Assembly (NCBI GenBank): GCA_023390555.1
Contig: JAEWCQ010000002.1
Span: 92,561-156,560 of the forward strand
Direction: 5' to 3'
Origin: Bacillota bacterium
GTDB taxonomy: Bacteria; Bacillota; Clostridia; Lachnospirales; Lachnospiraceae
DNA: 64,000 bases
Shown here: positions 17,806 to 25,724 of the stretch, in pieces
Layout: the number at the start of each line of letters is the position of its first letter
Position numbering within the stretch: the first letter of the stretch is position 1
Notes under the pieces: model-generated
Database searches by the model: none
Seen by the model: the letters and a program-made list of their open reading frames with translations, nothing else
Told to the model about the DNA's origin: nothing
Translations under genes and position numbers: made by a program

Positions 17806-18147
17806 ATGCCATTTATTGATTCAAAAATCACCGTAAACGTAACAGAGGAAAAGAAAGAGACAATTAAAACAGAGCTTGGAAAGGCAATTGCCATCATAAA
17901 TAAGCCGGAGAGCTTTCTGATGGTCGGGATGGATGACGGATATGATCTCTATATGGGCGGCCGTAAGCTGGACAAAGGCGCTTTCGTGGCAGTCAGCCTG
18001 TTTGGCAATGCCCCATCGGAGCAGTATGATAAGCTGACGGCTGAAATCTGCCGCATTTATGAGGAACAACTTGGCATTCCGGGCAATGCCGTCTATGTAA
18101 CCTATACCGGCGTGCAGGATTGGGGCTGGAATGGGCGGAATTTCTAG
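17806..18147 (+). CDS. MIF/tautomerase superfamily protein
   Basis: The 113-residue protein begins MPFIDSKITVNV, so after Met removal Pro1 would be the catalytic base as in macrophage migration inhibitory factor and other tautomerases. Further MIF-type landmarks are LMVGMDDGYDLYMGG, and GNAVYVTYTGVQDWGWNGRNF at the C-terminus. These enzymes act as small trimers. The cellular substrate is not known. AGGAGGAAG lies before the ATG, and it is the last gene before a terminator at 18167. Confidence 0.9.
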   Translation: MPFIDSKITVNVTEEKKETIKTELGKAIAIINKPESFLMVGMDDGYDLYMGGRKLDKGAFVAVSLFGNAPSEQYDKLTAEICRIYEEQLGIPGNAVYVTYTGVQDWGWNGRNF

Positions 18148-18166
18148 AAAGAACTTAGTTTTGAAC

Positions 18167-18192
18167 GAAAAGGCTCCTGCGGGGGTCTTTTT
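18167..18192 (+). terminator. terminator after the MIF-like gene
   Basis: A-run plus GGCTCC pairs with GGGGTC plus T-run (TCTTTTT) around a short loop. It closes the long gene run that begins with the MoxR ATPase. Confidence 0.65.
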
Positions 18193-18194
18193 CC

Positions 18195-18231
18195 TGTTAT
18201 AGAAAAGACCGTTTCAGGTTAAAGTGAAAAG
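18195..18231 (+). repeat. dispersed intergenic repeat, degenerate short copy E
   Basis: TGTTATAGAAAAGACCGTTT then CAGGTTAAAGTGAAAAG aligns over about 37 bases with the copies at 7054, 34326, 34478 and 36895. It again follows a terminator directly. This is the most diverged copy. Confidence 0.45.
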
Positions 18232-18365
18232 TATTGCTCTCTAATGGAATCATTGTTCTGGAAATCGGGAACAACACGTGTTAGAATAGCGATAGAAAAA
18301 AGCAGATGATTCGTATATTGTTTGCAAAAATCCGGTTGAAATCATATGTAAAGAGGAAAAGGCAG

Positions 18366-18776
18366 ATGAAAAAAATAGAGATTGCAGCAGCCATCATCAG
18401 AGACGGTGACAAAATCTTTGCGACCCAGCGCGGTTATGGTGCGTTTCAGCACAAATGGGAATTTCCGGGCGGGAAGCTGGAGGAAGGGGAGACACCGCAG
18501 GAGGCGCTGCAAAGAGAGATAAAAGAGGAACTGGATTCCGAAGTAGAGATAGAAGAGTTCCTAGAAACCGTGGAATACGATTATCCTTCGTTTCATCTGA
18601 TCATGCATTGCTTTGTCTGTACGTTGAAATCCGGAGATCTCGTTTTAAAAGAGCACGAGTCGGCAAAGTGGCTGAGGAAAGAAGAACTGGACAGTCTGGA
18701 CTGGTTACCCGCAGATCTCGGAATCATCGGAAGATTAATGACGTCAGAGAGAGACGAAAGTGGAAGCGGCATTTAA
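18366..18776 (+). CDS. NUDIX hydrolase, MutT-like (8-oxo-dGTP diphosphatase)
   Basis: The 136-residue protein opens KKIEIAAAIIRDGDKIFATQRGYG and has the Nudix box GGKLEEGETPQEALQREIKEELDSEV with the REIKEEL core. PAGE-type MutT context (WEFPGGK) points to oxidised guanine nucleotide clean-up. Start ATG 18366 follows AAGAGGAAAAGG; an ATG at 18306 in the same frame lacks a ribosome binding site. It is a separate short transcript after the terminator at 18167. Confidence 0.88.
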   Translation: MKKIEIAAAIIRDGDKIFATQRGYGAFQHKWEFPGGKLEEGETPQEALQREIKEELDSEVEIEEFLETVEYDYPSFHLIMHCFVCTLKSGDLVLKEHESAKWLRKEELDSLDWLPADLGIIGRLMTSERDESGSGI

Positions 18777-18908
18777 ATAAATATGATCAATCGGAATCTG
18801 GATGATATCAGGCTGTTAAATGAAATACAGACTTGAGAATTTCTGACGCATAGCGGATAATATAGGGACAGGTTGGATCAACCGCATATGGACGAGATGG
18901 AGGATAAG

Positions 18909-19856
18909 ATGAGAATTGGAATTGACATGGGTGGTATGTCTGTCAAATTCGGACTGGTAGATGAAAACAACAGGATCACAGACAAAAAAGTGATTCCGAC
19001 CAGGCTTGATGTGCCGGCAGAAGAATTTATAAAAGATATGGCAGACGCGGTAACAGCCCTTCTGCAGGAGAATAAATTAAAATTGGAAGCGTGCGGGGGA
19101 ATCGGTATCGGCAGTCCGGGAACGATTGACTATGAGAACGGAGTGATTCTGTATTCCAACAATTTCGGTTGGGAGAATGTTCCGATTGCTGCGCTTCTGA
19201 AACAGGCACTGGGAGAGGTGAAAATCGGGATTGCAAATGATGCGGATGCAGCGGCACTGGGTGAAGTATGCGCAGGTGCGGCGGCCGGAGCCAAAAACGC
19301 CGTGTTGCTGACACTTGGTACCGGGGTCGGTGGAGGTGTGATTTTGAATAAAGAAATCTTTCATGGAGCGCTGGCAGGCGGCTGTGAACTTGGTCATACG
19401 GTGATTGTACAGGGCGGAGAAGCTTGTACCTGCGGAAGAAAAGGCTGCCTGGAGGCCTATGCGTCCGCTTCGGCATTGCTTCGTATGGCGCGCAAAAAAG
19501 CGCTGGAGCATCCGGAATCACTTCTGCACACAATGTCCGGGGGAGATCCGGAGAAGATGAATGGAAAAATTCCATTTGACGCAGCGGCGAAGGGAGATGC
19601 GGCTGCACAGGAGGTTGTGACTGAGTATGAAACCTACCTTGCCTGCGGAATCACAAATATCATCAATACATTTCGTCCGGAGAAAATCATTCTCGGAGGC
19701 GGAGTTGCAGCGCAGAAAGAGAATCTGACGAAACCGTTGCAGAATATGGTCAATCAACTGTGTTTTGGCGGAGAACACGGCGGAATCGCGCAGATCGTGG
19801 TATCCGAACTTGGAAATGATGCCGGAATCATAGGTGCGGCCAATCTGGTTGTATAA
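18909..19856 (+). CDS. ROK family glucokinase
   Basis: The 315-residue protein starts MRIGIDMGGMSVKFGLVD (phosphate 1 loop) and has NDADAAALGEV, LGTGVGGGVILN, the ROK signature ELGHTVI, and the zinc motif CTCGRKGCLEAYAS. It phosphorylates glucose or a related hexose with ATP. The start at 18909 has GGAGG six bases before it; an in-frame TTG at 18873 would add 12 unlikely residues. It is followed by a terminator-like hairpin at 19905. The exact sugar cannot be told from sequence by eye. Confidence 0.88.
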   Translation: MRIGIDMGGMSVKFGLVDENNRITDKKVIPTRLDVPAEEFIKDMADAVTALLQENKLKLEACGGIGIGSPGTIDYENGVILYSNNFGWENVPIAALLKQALGEVKIGIANDADAAALGEVCAGAAAGAKNAVLLTLGTGVGGGVILNKEIFHGALAGGCELGHTVIVQGGEACTCGRKGCLEAYASASALLRMARKKALEHPESLLHTMSGGDPEKMNGKIPFDAAAKGDAAAQEVVTEYETYLACGITNIINTFRPEKIILGGGVAAQKENLTKPLQNMVNQLCFGGEHGGIAQIVVSELGNDAGIIGAANLVV

Positions 19857-19904
19857 AAAGAGGGTTTCGGGGAAAATTCTGTGTTAGAATGATGGATGCA
19901 ATCT

Positions 19905-19934
19905 GCTCGCAGCCGGAAGTGTGCGAGCTTTGTT
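19905..19934 (+). terminator. likely terminator after the glucokinase gene
   Basis: GCTCGCA (19905-19911) pairs with TGCGAGC (19922-19928), ten-base loop, then TTTGTT. Confidence 0.6.
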
Positions 19935-19945
19935 AAAAAATAAGT

Positions 19946-19980
19946 ACGTAAGCATGTGCAGGGTGCACATGTTCTTACGT
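19946..19980 (+). other. strong hairpin just before the DUF1275 gene
   Basis: ACGTAAGCATGTGCA and TGCACATG-TT-CTTACGT form a 15-base-pair stem with one two-base bulge and a GGG loop. No T run follows, so it is more likely a regulatory or RNA-stability element, or an operator, than a terminator. An in-frame GTG at 19979 lies in its 3' arm, which argues that translation begins further on. Confidence 0.5.
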
Positions 19981-19999
19981 GACGAAAGAAGAGGTTTAT

Positions 20000-20680
20000 T
20001 TGAAAAGATCAAGTCAGATGTCCGAATCGATTGAGCTTGGGGTTGTGCTTGCAATCGCAGGCGGATTTATGGACGCTTATTCCTACATGTGCAGAGATGA
20101 GGTGTTTGCAAACGCACAGACCGGAAACATGCTTTTGCTTGGAATTTATATTTCAGAGGGAAGATGGGATATGGCACTTCGCTACCTGTTCCCGGTTCTT
20201 GCGTTTACTCTTGGAATCGCAATTGCCGACATTGTGCGGATAAAACTAAAAGACAGGAATCTGCTGCACTGGCGGCAGATATCGGTTCTGTTTGAAGCTG
20301 TGGTGCTGGTTATTGTATGCTTTTTGCCGCAGAGTCTGAATCTTCCGGCCAACAGCCTGACGTCACTTGCCTGCGGCATACAGGTGGAGAGCTTCCGCAA
20401 GATTCACGGGAGCGGAATCGCAACCACGATGTGTATTGGGAATTTAAGAAGCGGTACACAGAATATCTGTGAATATCTGTATACTAAGGATAAGGGTACC
20501 GCGACGAGGGGAGCACTTTATTATGGAATCATTGTATGCTTCGTAATTGGGGCGATTGTCGGAAATGCAGCGGTAAAAACATTTTCAGAAAAAGCCATTC
20601 TTATCTGTGCCGGAATGCTGATTCTTGCATTCCTGATGATGTTCGTTGACCGGGAAAAAGGAGCGGATGCAGTAAAATGA
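20000..20680 (+). CDS. DUF1275 (YoaK family) membrane protein
   Basis: The product is about 226 residues with some six hydrophobic segments. Family landmarks are GGFMDAYSYMCRDEVFANAQTGNMLLLG near the N-terminus, GIQVESFRKIHGSGIATTMCIGNLRSG in the middle and the terminal FLMMFVDREK. The function of YoaK/DUF1275 proteins is not established; a transporter role is often supposed. The start is uncertain: TTG 20000 has AGAGG six bases upstream, ATG 20021 is an alternative, and GTG 19979 lies inside a hairpin. Its stop overlaps the start of the LysR gene (ATGA), so both are translated from one message. Confidence 0.82.
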   Translation: MKRSSQMSESIELGVVLAIAGGFMDAYSYMCRDEVFANAQTGNMLLLGIYISEGRWDMALRYLFPVLAFTLGIAIADIVRIKLKDRNLLHWRQISVLFEAVVLVIVCFLPQSLNLPANSLTSLACGIQVESFRKIHGSGIATTMCIGNLRSGTQNICEYLYTKDKGTATRGALYYGIIVCFVIGAIVGNAAVKTFSEKAILICAGMLILAFLMMFVDREKGADAVK

Positions 20681-21591
20681 CATTACAGCAGTTAAAATAC
20701 GTAGTGACGGTGGCAGAAAAAGGAACTATCAGTGATGCCGCAAAGGAGTTGTTTATATCCCAGCCCAGTTTGACCAATGCAATCAAGGAGCTGGAACATG
20801 AAATGCAGATTACCATATTTCACCGTACCAATAAGGGAATTGTGGTGTCGAATGAAGGCGATGAATTCCTTGCGTATGCGAGACAGGTATTAGAACAGGC
20901 AAACCTGCTGGAAGAAAGGTATCTGAACGTAAAAAAGCAGAGCCCGCGGTTTTCGGTTTCCACGCAGCACTATTCTTTCGCGGTCAATGCTTTCGTCGAT
21001 GTCATACGTGAATTTGGCGGGAACCAATACGATTTTACGCTGCGGGAAACCCAGACCTATGAGATCATAGAAGATGTCAGCCGACTGAAAAGTGAAATCG
21101 GGATTCTTTATACCTCCTCGAAAAATACGGAGGTGATCCTCAAACTGATCCGCCAGAACGGGCTGGAATTTGAGGAGCTGTTTGTTGCAAAACCCCATGT
21201 ATTTATCTGCTCAAAGCACCCGCTCGCGGGGAAAGAAGCAATCACACTGGAGGAACTGGATGCATATCCCTACCTCTCGTTTGAGCAGGGGGATTATAAT
21301 TCCTTTTATTTTTCGGAAGAGATCTTAAGTACGCTGGATCGGAAGAAAAATATCAAGGTGCGTGACAGGGCAACCCTGTTTAACCTCGTGATTGGATTGA
21401 ACGGATATACCGTCAGCACCGGTGTCATCAGTAAGGAACTGAACGGAGAGAATATCATTGCAAAGCCGCTTTTGGTGGAAGAATATATGCGTGTCGGCGT
21501 GATTACGCAGAAGAACATGCCGCACAGCCGGTATGGGCGGGCATATCTGGAAGCCCTGAAGAAACATGTATCAAATGTGTGTACGATATAG
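20677..21591 (+). CDS. LysR family regulator, MetR/MtaR-like
   Basis: The 304-residue LysR protein has an N-terminal winged HTH (MTLQQLKYVVTVAEKGTISDAAKELFISQPSLTNAIKELE) and a two-lobed ligand domain (about 90-300). The stretch QHYSFAVNAFVDVIREFG followed by TLRETQTYEIIEDVSRLKSEIGILY resembles the streptococcal MtaR/CmbR/MetR group that controls methionine and cysteine genes. It overlaps the DUF1275 gene by four bases and lies 106 bases before metE on the same strand. Its stop codon falls inside a MET-box-like palindrome (21587-21603), so it probably activates metE. Confidence 0.88.
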   Translation: MTLQQLKYVVTVAEKGTISDAAKELFISQPSLTNAIKELEHEMQITIFHRTNKGIVVSNEGDEFLAYARQVLEQANLLEERYLNVKKQSPRFSVSTQHYSFAVNAFVDVIREFGGNQYDFTLRETQTYEIIEDVSRLKSEIGILYTSSKNTEVILKLIRQNGLEFEELFVAKPHVFICSKHPLAGKEAITLEELDAYPYLSFEQGDYNSFYFSEEILSTLDRKKNIKVRDRATLFNLVIGLNGYTVSTGVISKELNGENIIAKPLLVEEYMRVGVITQKNMPHSRYGRAYLEALKKHVSNVCTI

Positions 21592-21621
21592 CTTAAAACT
21601 ATATCAAACACACATTTTTTT
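21576..21621 (+). terminator. hairpin and T run after the LysR gene
   Basis: TGTGTGTA..GATATAG and CTATATC..ACACACA form a stem followed by TTTTTTT (21615-21621). It shares its inner stem with the MET-box, so the same bases may act as operator DNA and as terminator RNA. Confidence 0.6.
21587..21603. promoter_or_regulatory. MET-box-like operator for the LysR/MetR-type regulator
   Basis: TATAGCTTAAAACTATA matches, with a single mismatch, the 17-base motif TATAGTTTnAAACTATA that I recall for MtaR/MetR regulators of streptococci. Its centre is about 66 bases before the inferred metE transcription start, the usual place for LysR activators. Confidence 0.65.
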
Positions 21622-21648
21622 GTATTTTTCAAAATCACAGGCACACAT

Positions 21649-21654
21649 TATACT
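21649..21654 (+). promoter_or_regulatory. -10 element of metE promoter
   Basis: TATACT with no good -35 at 16-18 bases upstream, as expected for a promoter that needs a LysR-type activator bound near -65. Confidence 0.5.
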
Positions 21655-21697
21655 GTTTTTTAATAGATAATAAAAGCGAAAGAATGTGGGGGTAACC

Positions 21698-23968
21698 ATG
21701 AAAAATGCAGTCATCGGTTTTCCGAGAGTAGGAAAACTCAGGGAATTAAAATTTGCATCTGAAAAATATTTTCGGAACGAAATCACGGAATCTGAACTGA
21801 AAGAAGCCGCGGGAGCACTGCGCAAAGAGCATTGGCAGCTGCAGAAGGATGCGGGAATTGACTATATCTCATCCAATGATTTTTCATTTTATGACGGAAT
21901 GCTGGATACGGCGGTCCTGCTGGGCGTTGTTCCGGAGGAATATCAAAAGCTTGGATTGAGTCGGCAGGACACGTATTTTGCGATGGCAAGAGGGTATCAG
22001 GGCGAAGCGGGTGATGTGAAAGCACTGGCTATGAAGAAATGGTTCAATACAAATTATCACTATATGGTGCCGGAACTGGAAGAAACGACGCAGATACAGC
22101 TTACGGGGGAAAAAATTTTTACGGAGTATGAAGAGGCAAAGGCACTTGGAATCGAGACGAAACCGGTCATTACCGGGCCATTCACTTTTTTGAAGCTTGC
22201 AAAATACCGGGGCGGCAGACGTGCGAAAGATTATGCCGAAGAGACGGCAAAGGCATATGTGGATCTTCTGGATCGTCTGAACGGACTCGGTGTAAACTGG
22301 GTACAGTTTGATGAACCTTATCTGGTTACGGATCTTTCCCGGGAAGAGATCGATCTGTTTGTGTCGCTGTATCAGGAGGTTTTGAGCGGCAAAAAAGGAG
22401 TGAAGGTGCTGCTTCAGACCTATTTCGGAGATGTCAGAGACTGTTACAAGGAGATTATGGCACTGGCATTTGACGGAGTCGGACTGGATTTTCTGGAGGG
22501 AAAACAGACACTGCAGCTCTTGCGGGAAAACGGTTTTCCGGAAGATAAGATTCTGTTTGCAGGAGTTATAAACGGAAAGAATATCTGGCGCTGCGATTAT
22601 AAAAAGACACTCGCACGCCTGGATGAAATCCGTGCCTTTGCAAAAAACTGTGTGATTGCAACTTCCTGCTCCCTGCTTCACGTGCCGTACACCTTGGAAA
22701 ATGAGCCGGATCTGGAGGAGAAAGTACGAAAGCATTTTGCGTTTGCAAAAGAGAAATTGAGGGAACTGAAGGAGCTTTCAATTCTGACGGAATCAGATGC
22801 TTATCAAACAAATCCGGCATATCTGGAAAACCGGGAGGCGTTTCAGTCCGAGCGTCTGTATCAGGACAGAGAAGTGCAGGCACAGGTGGCGGCACTGACG
22901 GAACAGGATTTTAAACGGACGATGGACAGACAGGAACGGGAAAAGCTGCAGAAGGAAGTATTCCGGCTGCCGCTGTTTCCGACGACAACAATCGGTTCCT
23001 TTCCGCAGACGTGTAAAGTGAAAAAGAATCGAAGCAGTTACCGAAAGGGAGAAATCGATCGTAAGACCTATGATGAGCGGGTGTTTGCATTTATCAAAGC
23101 GTGTATCCGGCAGCAGGAGGAACTGGGATTGGATGTCCTTGTACACGGAGAATATGAACGGAACGATATGGTCGAGTTCTTCGGTGAGAATCTGGCCGGT
23201 TATGTTTTCACCAAAAAGGCGTGGGTGCAGTCCTACGGTACGAGATGTGTCAAGCCGCCGATTATTTTCGGGGATGTAAAGCGCATCCGTCCGATTACAG
23301 TATCGTATGCAGCCTATGCACAGAGCCTTACCGAGAAACCGGTGAAGGGAATGCTCACGGGCCCGGTTACAATTCTCAACTGGTCGTTCCCGCGGGAGGA
23401 TGTGAGTCTTTCCGAGATGGCTTATCAGATTGGAATTGCAATCCGCGAGGAAGTATGTGATCTGGAACAGGCGGGTATCCGGATGATTCAGATTGATGAG
23501 GCCGCCCTCAAGGAAAAGCTGCCGATTCGAAGAGAGGAGTGGTACAGTGAATATCTGGACTGGGCGATTCCGGCATTCCGGCTCTGCCACAGCAGGGTAA
23601 AGCCTGAGACACAGATTCATACGCATATGTGCTACAGTGAGTTTGCGGAAATTGTCCGGGATATCGACAACATGGATGCGGACGTCATATCGTTTGAAGC
23701 CTCCCGCTCGAAGCTCACGCTGATTGATGCGTTAAAGGAAAACGGCTTTGAAACAGAAGTCGGTCCCGGGGTCTACGATATCCATTCTCCGCGTGTGCCG
23801 ACGGTGGAAGAAATCGTGGGAGCATTGCGGCGGATGCTTGTCAAGATTGATAAAAATAAACTGTGGGTCAACCCGGACTGCGGGTTAAAGACCAGGGATA
23901 TACCGGAAACGATTGCCAGCCTCCGTCATATGGTGGAGGCAGCAAAGGAAGTGAGAAATCAACCTTAA
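21698..23968 (+). CDS. metE: cobalamin-independent methionine synthase
   Basis: The 756-residue enzyme transfers the methyl group of 5-methyltetrahydropteroyl-triglutamate to homocysteine. The N-terminal half carries the MetE opening IGFPRVGKLRELKFASEKYF and WVQFDEPYL; the C-terminal catalytic half carries FPTTTIGSFPQT, VHGEYERNDMVEFFGE, TGPVTILNWSF, IQIDEAALKEKLP, the zinc ligands in THMCYSEF and the last zinc Cys in VNPDCGLKTR. ATG 21698 follows GGGGGT; a GTG at 21686 in frame is less likely. No SAM riboswitch or T-box fits in the 75 bases upstream; control appears to be through the LysR protein. A perfect hairpin terminator overlaps the stop codon. Confidence 0.96.
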   Translation: MKNAVIGFPRVGKLRELKFASEKYFRNEITESELKEAAGALRKEHWQLQKDAGIDYISSNDFSFYDGMLDTAVLLGVVPEEYQKLGLSRQDTYFAMARGYQGEAGDVKALAMKKWFNTNYHYMVPELEETTQIQLTGEKIFTEYEEAKALGIETKPVITGPFTFLKLAKYRGGRRAKDYAEETAKAYVDLLDRLNGLGVNWVQFDEPYLVTDLSREEIDLFVSLYQEVLSGKKGVKVLLQTYFGDVRDCYKEIMALAFDGVGLDFLEGKQTLQLLRENGFPEDKILFAGVINGKNIWRCDYKKTLARLDEIRAFAKNCVIATSCSLLHVPYTLENEPDLEEKVRKHFAFAKEKLRELKELSILTESDAYQTNPAYLENREAFQSERLYQDREVQAQVAALTEQDFKRTMDRQEREKLQKEVFRLPLFPTTTIGSFPQTCKVKKNRSSYRKGEIDRKTYDERVFAFIKACIRQQEELGLDVLVHGEYERNDMVEFFGENLAGYVFTKKAWVQSYGTRCVKPPIIFGDVKRIRPITVSYAAYAQSLTEKPVKGMLTGPVTILNWSFPREDVSLSEMAYQIGIAIREEVCDLEQAGIRMIQIDEAALKEKLPIRREEWYSEYLDWAIPAFRLCHSRVKPETQIHTHMCYSEFAEIVRDIDNMDADVISFEASRSKLTLIDALKENGFETEVGPGVYDIHSPRVPTVEEIVGALRRMLVKIDKNKLWVNPDCGLKTRDIPETIASLRHMVEAAKEVRNQP

Positions 23969-23985
23969 GGTTGATTTCTTTTTTT
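23955..23985 (+). terminator. metE terminator
   Basis: GAAATCAACCTT (23955-23966) and AAGGTTGATTTC (23967-23978) are perfect inverted repeats followed by seven T. The stop codon TAA is at the tip of the hairpin. Confidence 0.9.
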
Positions 23986-24032
23986 ATGCAAAGGAATAGA
24001 ATGAGTCCATAACGCGAAAGGAAGAAAAGAAA

Positions 24033-24971
24033 ATGGACGAAATCTTAAATGTAATGTCATTGAACAAAGCATATGGCGAAAAACAGGTAGTAAAAGATCT
24101 GAGTTTTCAGATCCGAAAGGGAGAAATCCTGTGCCTGCTGGGGCCGAACGGCGCGGGGAAAAGTACGACGATGAATATCCTGTGCGGTCTGCTCGATTAT
24201 GAAAGTGGAACGATTGTTTGGAATGGGAAAAGAGTGGAAACCTGTCTGAACCGGTTCAAGGAAAAACTGGGTGTTGTGCCGCAGGATCTTGCGATTTATG
24301 AAGATCTGAGTGCGGAACAGAATGTGATGTTTTTTGCTTCGCTGTATGGATTGAAAGGAGAACGGTTAAAAGAGCAGGTAAACCGGGCGCTGGAGTTTGT
24401 AGGATTATTGGAGCGCAAGGGAGACCGGGCATCCTCGTTTTCCGGGGGAATGAAGCGCCGGCTGAATATCGCCTGTGCGATCGCACACCAGCCGGAGCTT
24501 CTGATCATGGATGAGCCGACGGTCGGTATTGATCCGCAGTCCCGCAATCACATTTTAAGCTCTATCCGGGAACTGAAAGAAAACGGCATGACCATTCTGT
24601 ATACGACTCACTATATGGAAGAGGTAGAGGAAATCTCCGATCGGATTCTGATTATGGACTGTGGAAACATCATTGCGGAGGGAACAAAAGAGAGCCTGAA
24701 GAAAGAAATCTTTGACGAACGCCAGTTTCTTCTTGAAGTGGAAGAGACCGGGGAGATGCATATGGATGAATTCTATCAGATAGACGGGGTGCAGAAGGTG
24801 GAACAGAACGGGCAGACAATCGTCATCACTTCTTTGAAAAATATAGAGAATCTCGATCAGATCATAGCAATGGCAATGAAGCAGAAACTGCGGATTGTCA
24901 ATCTGTTCTGCCGGATGGCGACACTGGAAAACGTATTCCTGAAGCTGACCGGAAAAAGTCTGAGGGATTAG
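24033..24971 (+). CDS. ABC transporter ATP-binding protein (ABC-2 exporter)
   Basis: The 312-residue ATPase has Walker A LLGPNGAGKSTTMN (about 35-48), signature SSFSGGMKRRLNIA, Walker B LLIMDEPTVGIDPQ and the switch His in LYTTHYMEE. The about 90-residue C-terminal extension is typical of drug/lipid exporter ATPases of the DrrA/CcmA-like type. It leads a three-gene exporter operon with two ABC-2 permeases and a MalT-like regulator. Substrate unknown. Confidence 0.93.
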   Translation: MDEILNVMSLNKAYGEKQVVKDLSFQIRKGEILCLLGPNGAGKSTTMNILCGLLDYESGTIVWNGKRVETCLNRFKEKLGVVPQDLAIYEDLSAEQNVMFFASLYGLKGERLKEQVNRALEFVGLLERKGDRASSFSGGMKRRLNIACAIAHQPELLIMDEPTVGIDPQSRNHILSSIRELKENGMTILYTTHYMEEVEEISDRILIMDCGNIIAEGTKESLKKEIFDERQFLLEVEETGEMHMDEFYQIDGVQKVEQNGQTIVITSLKNIENLDQIIAMAMKQKLRIVNLFCRMATLENVFLKLTGKSLRD

Positions 24972-24983
24972 GAGGAGGAGCGC

Positions 24984-25724
24984 ATGAGAAATTTATGGTT
25001 AATGATCCGGGCAGATTTTCTGAATCTGCTGAAAAATCCAATGTGGGTATTTTATGCCACTGCCTTCCCGATTCTGATGACGGTTATTCTCGGATACCTC
25101 ACCGAAAAATCCTATGGAAGTGAGATCACTTCGTTTGATTACTATGGAATTACAATGATGCTCTATGCTGTTTTAAACGGCGGAATGACGTCTGCAAACG
25201 CTTTTCTGGAGGAACGTATCAAAAAGCCGAACATGCGGATTATTTATGCACCCGGCTCACCGCAGAATATTTACCGGTCCAAGGTTGTTGCTTCTTTTGG
25301 TTTTGCGCTGCTGTTTCATCTTGCAGATATCCTGGTTTTATATACCATTTTTCATGTGACGGTTGCCAGTCCGCTCTATCTGCTCGTATTGCTGGTTCTC
25401 ACGGAATTATTTGCTGCGACACTTGGCATCACGATGTGCTGTATCTTCAAATCCGAAGCCATGACGAATCAGATTCAGAGTATTGTGATTAATCTGTTTG
25501 CCATATTGGGCGGTGTCCTGTTTTCTTTGGACGGCTATGGAGCCGCAGCCAGGAAAATAAGTATGCTCTCACCTGTAAAATGGGTGGTAAAGGCTGTTTT
25601 TCAGATTATCTATGACAGGAATCTGCATCTGTTTCTTCCATCGGTGCTGGTTCTTACCGGAAGTATTCTTGGTATGCTTCTGATCTGCCGTATCACATTT
25701 CGTAAGGAGGACTGCATATGTTGA
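24984..25724 (+). CDS. ABC-2 type permease
   Basis: The 246-residue membrane protein has about six hydrophobic segments and the ABC-2 layout (RADFLNLLKNPMWVFYATAFPILMTVILGYL at the N-terminus, ALLFHLADILVLYTIFH mid-protein and a final helix ending LLICRITFRKED). It starts 12 bases after the ATPase gene with AGGAGGAG upstream and overlaps the next permease by seven bases. It is one half of the exporter channel. Confidence 0.88.
   Translation: MRNLWLMIRADFLNLLKNPMWVFYATAFPILMTVILGYLTEKSYGSEITSFDYYGITMMLYAVLNGGMTSANAFLEERIKKPNMRIIYAPGSPQNIYRSKVVASFGFALLFHLADILVLYTIFHVTVASPLYLLVLLVLTELFAATLGITMCCIFKSEAMTNQIQSIVINLFAILGGVLFSLDGYGAAARKISMLSPVKWVVKAVFQIIYDRNLHLFLPSVLVLTGSILGMLLICRITFRKEDCIC

Noticed and set aside
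21622..21697. SAM riboswitch or T-box before metE
   Set aside because: Only about 75 bases separate the terminator from the start codon and no such fold or T-box sequence is present; a LysR-type operator explains control.
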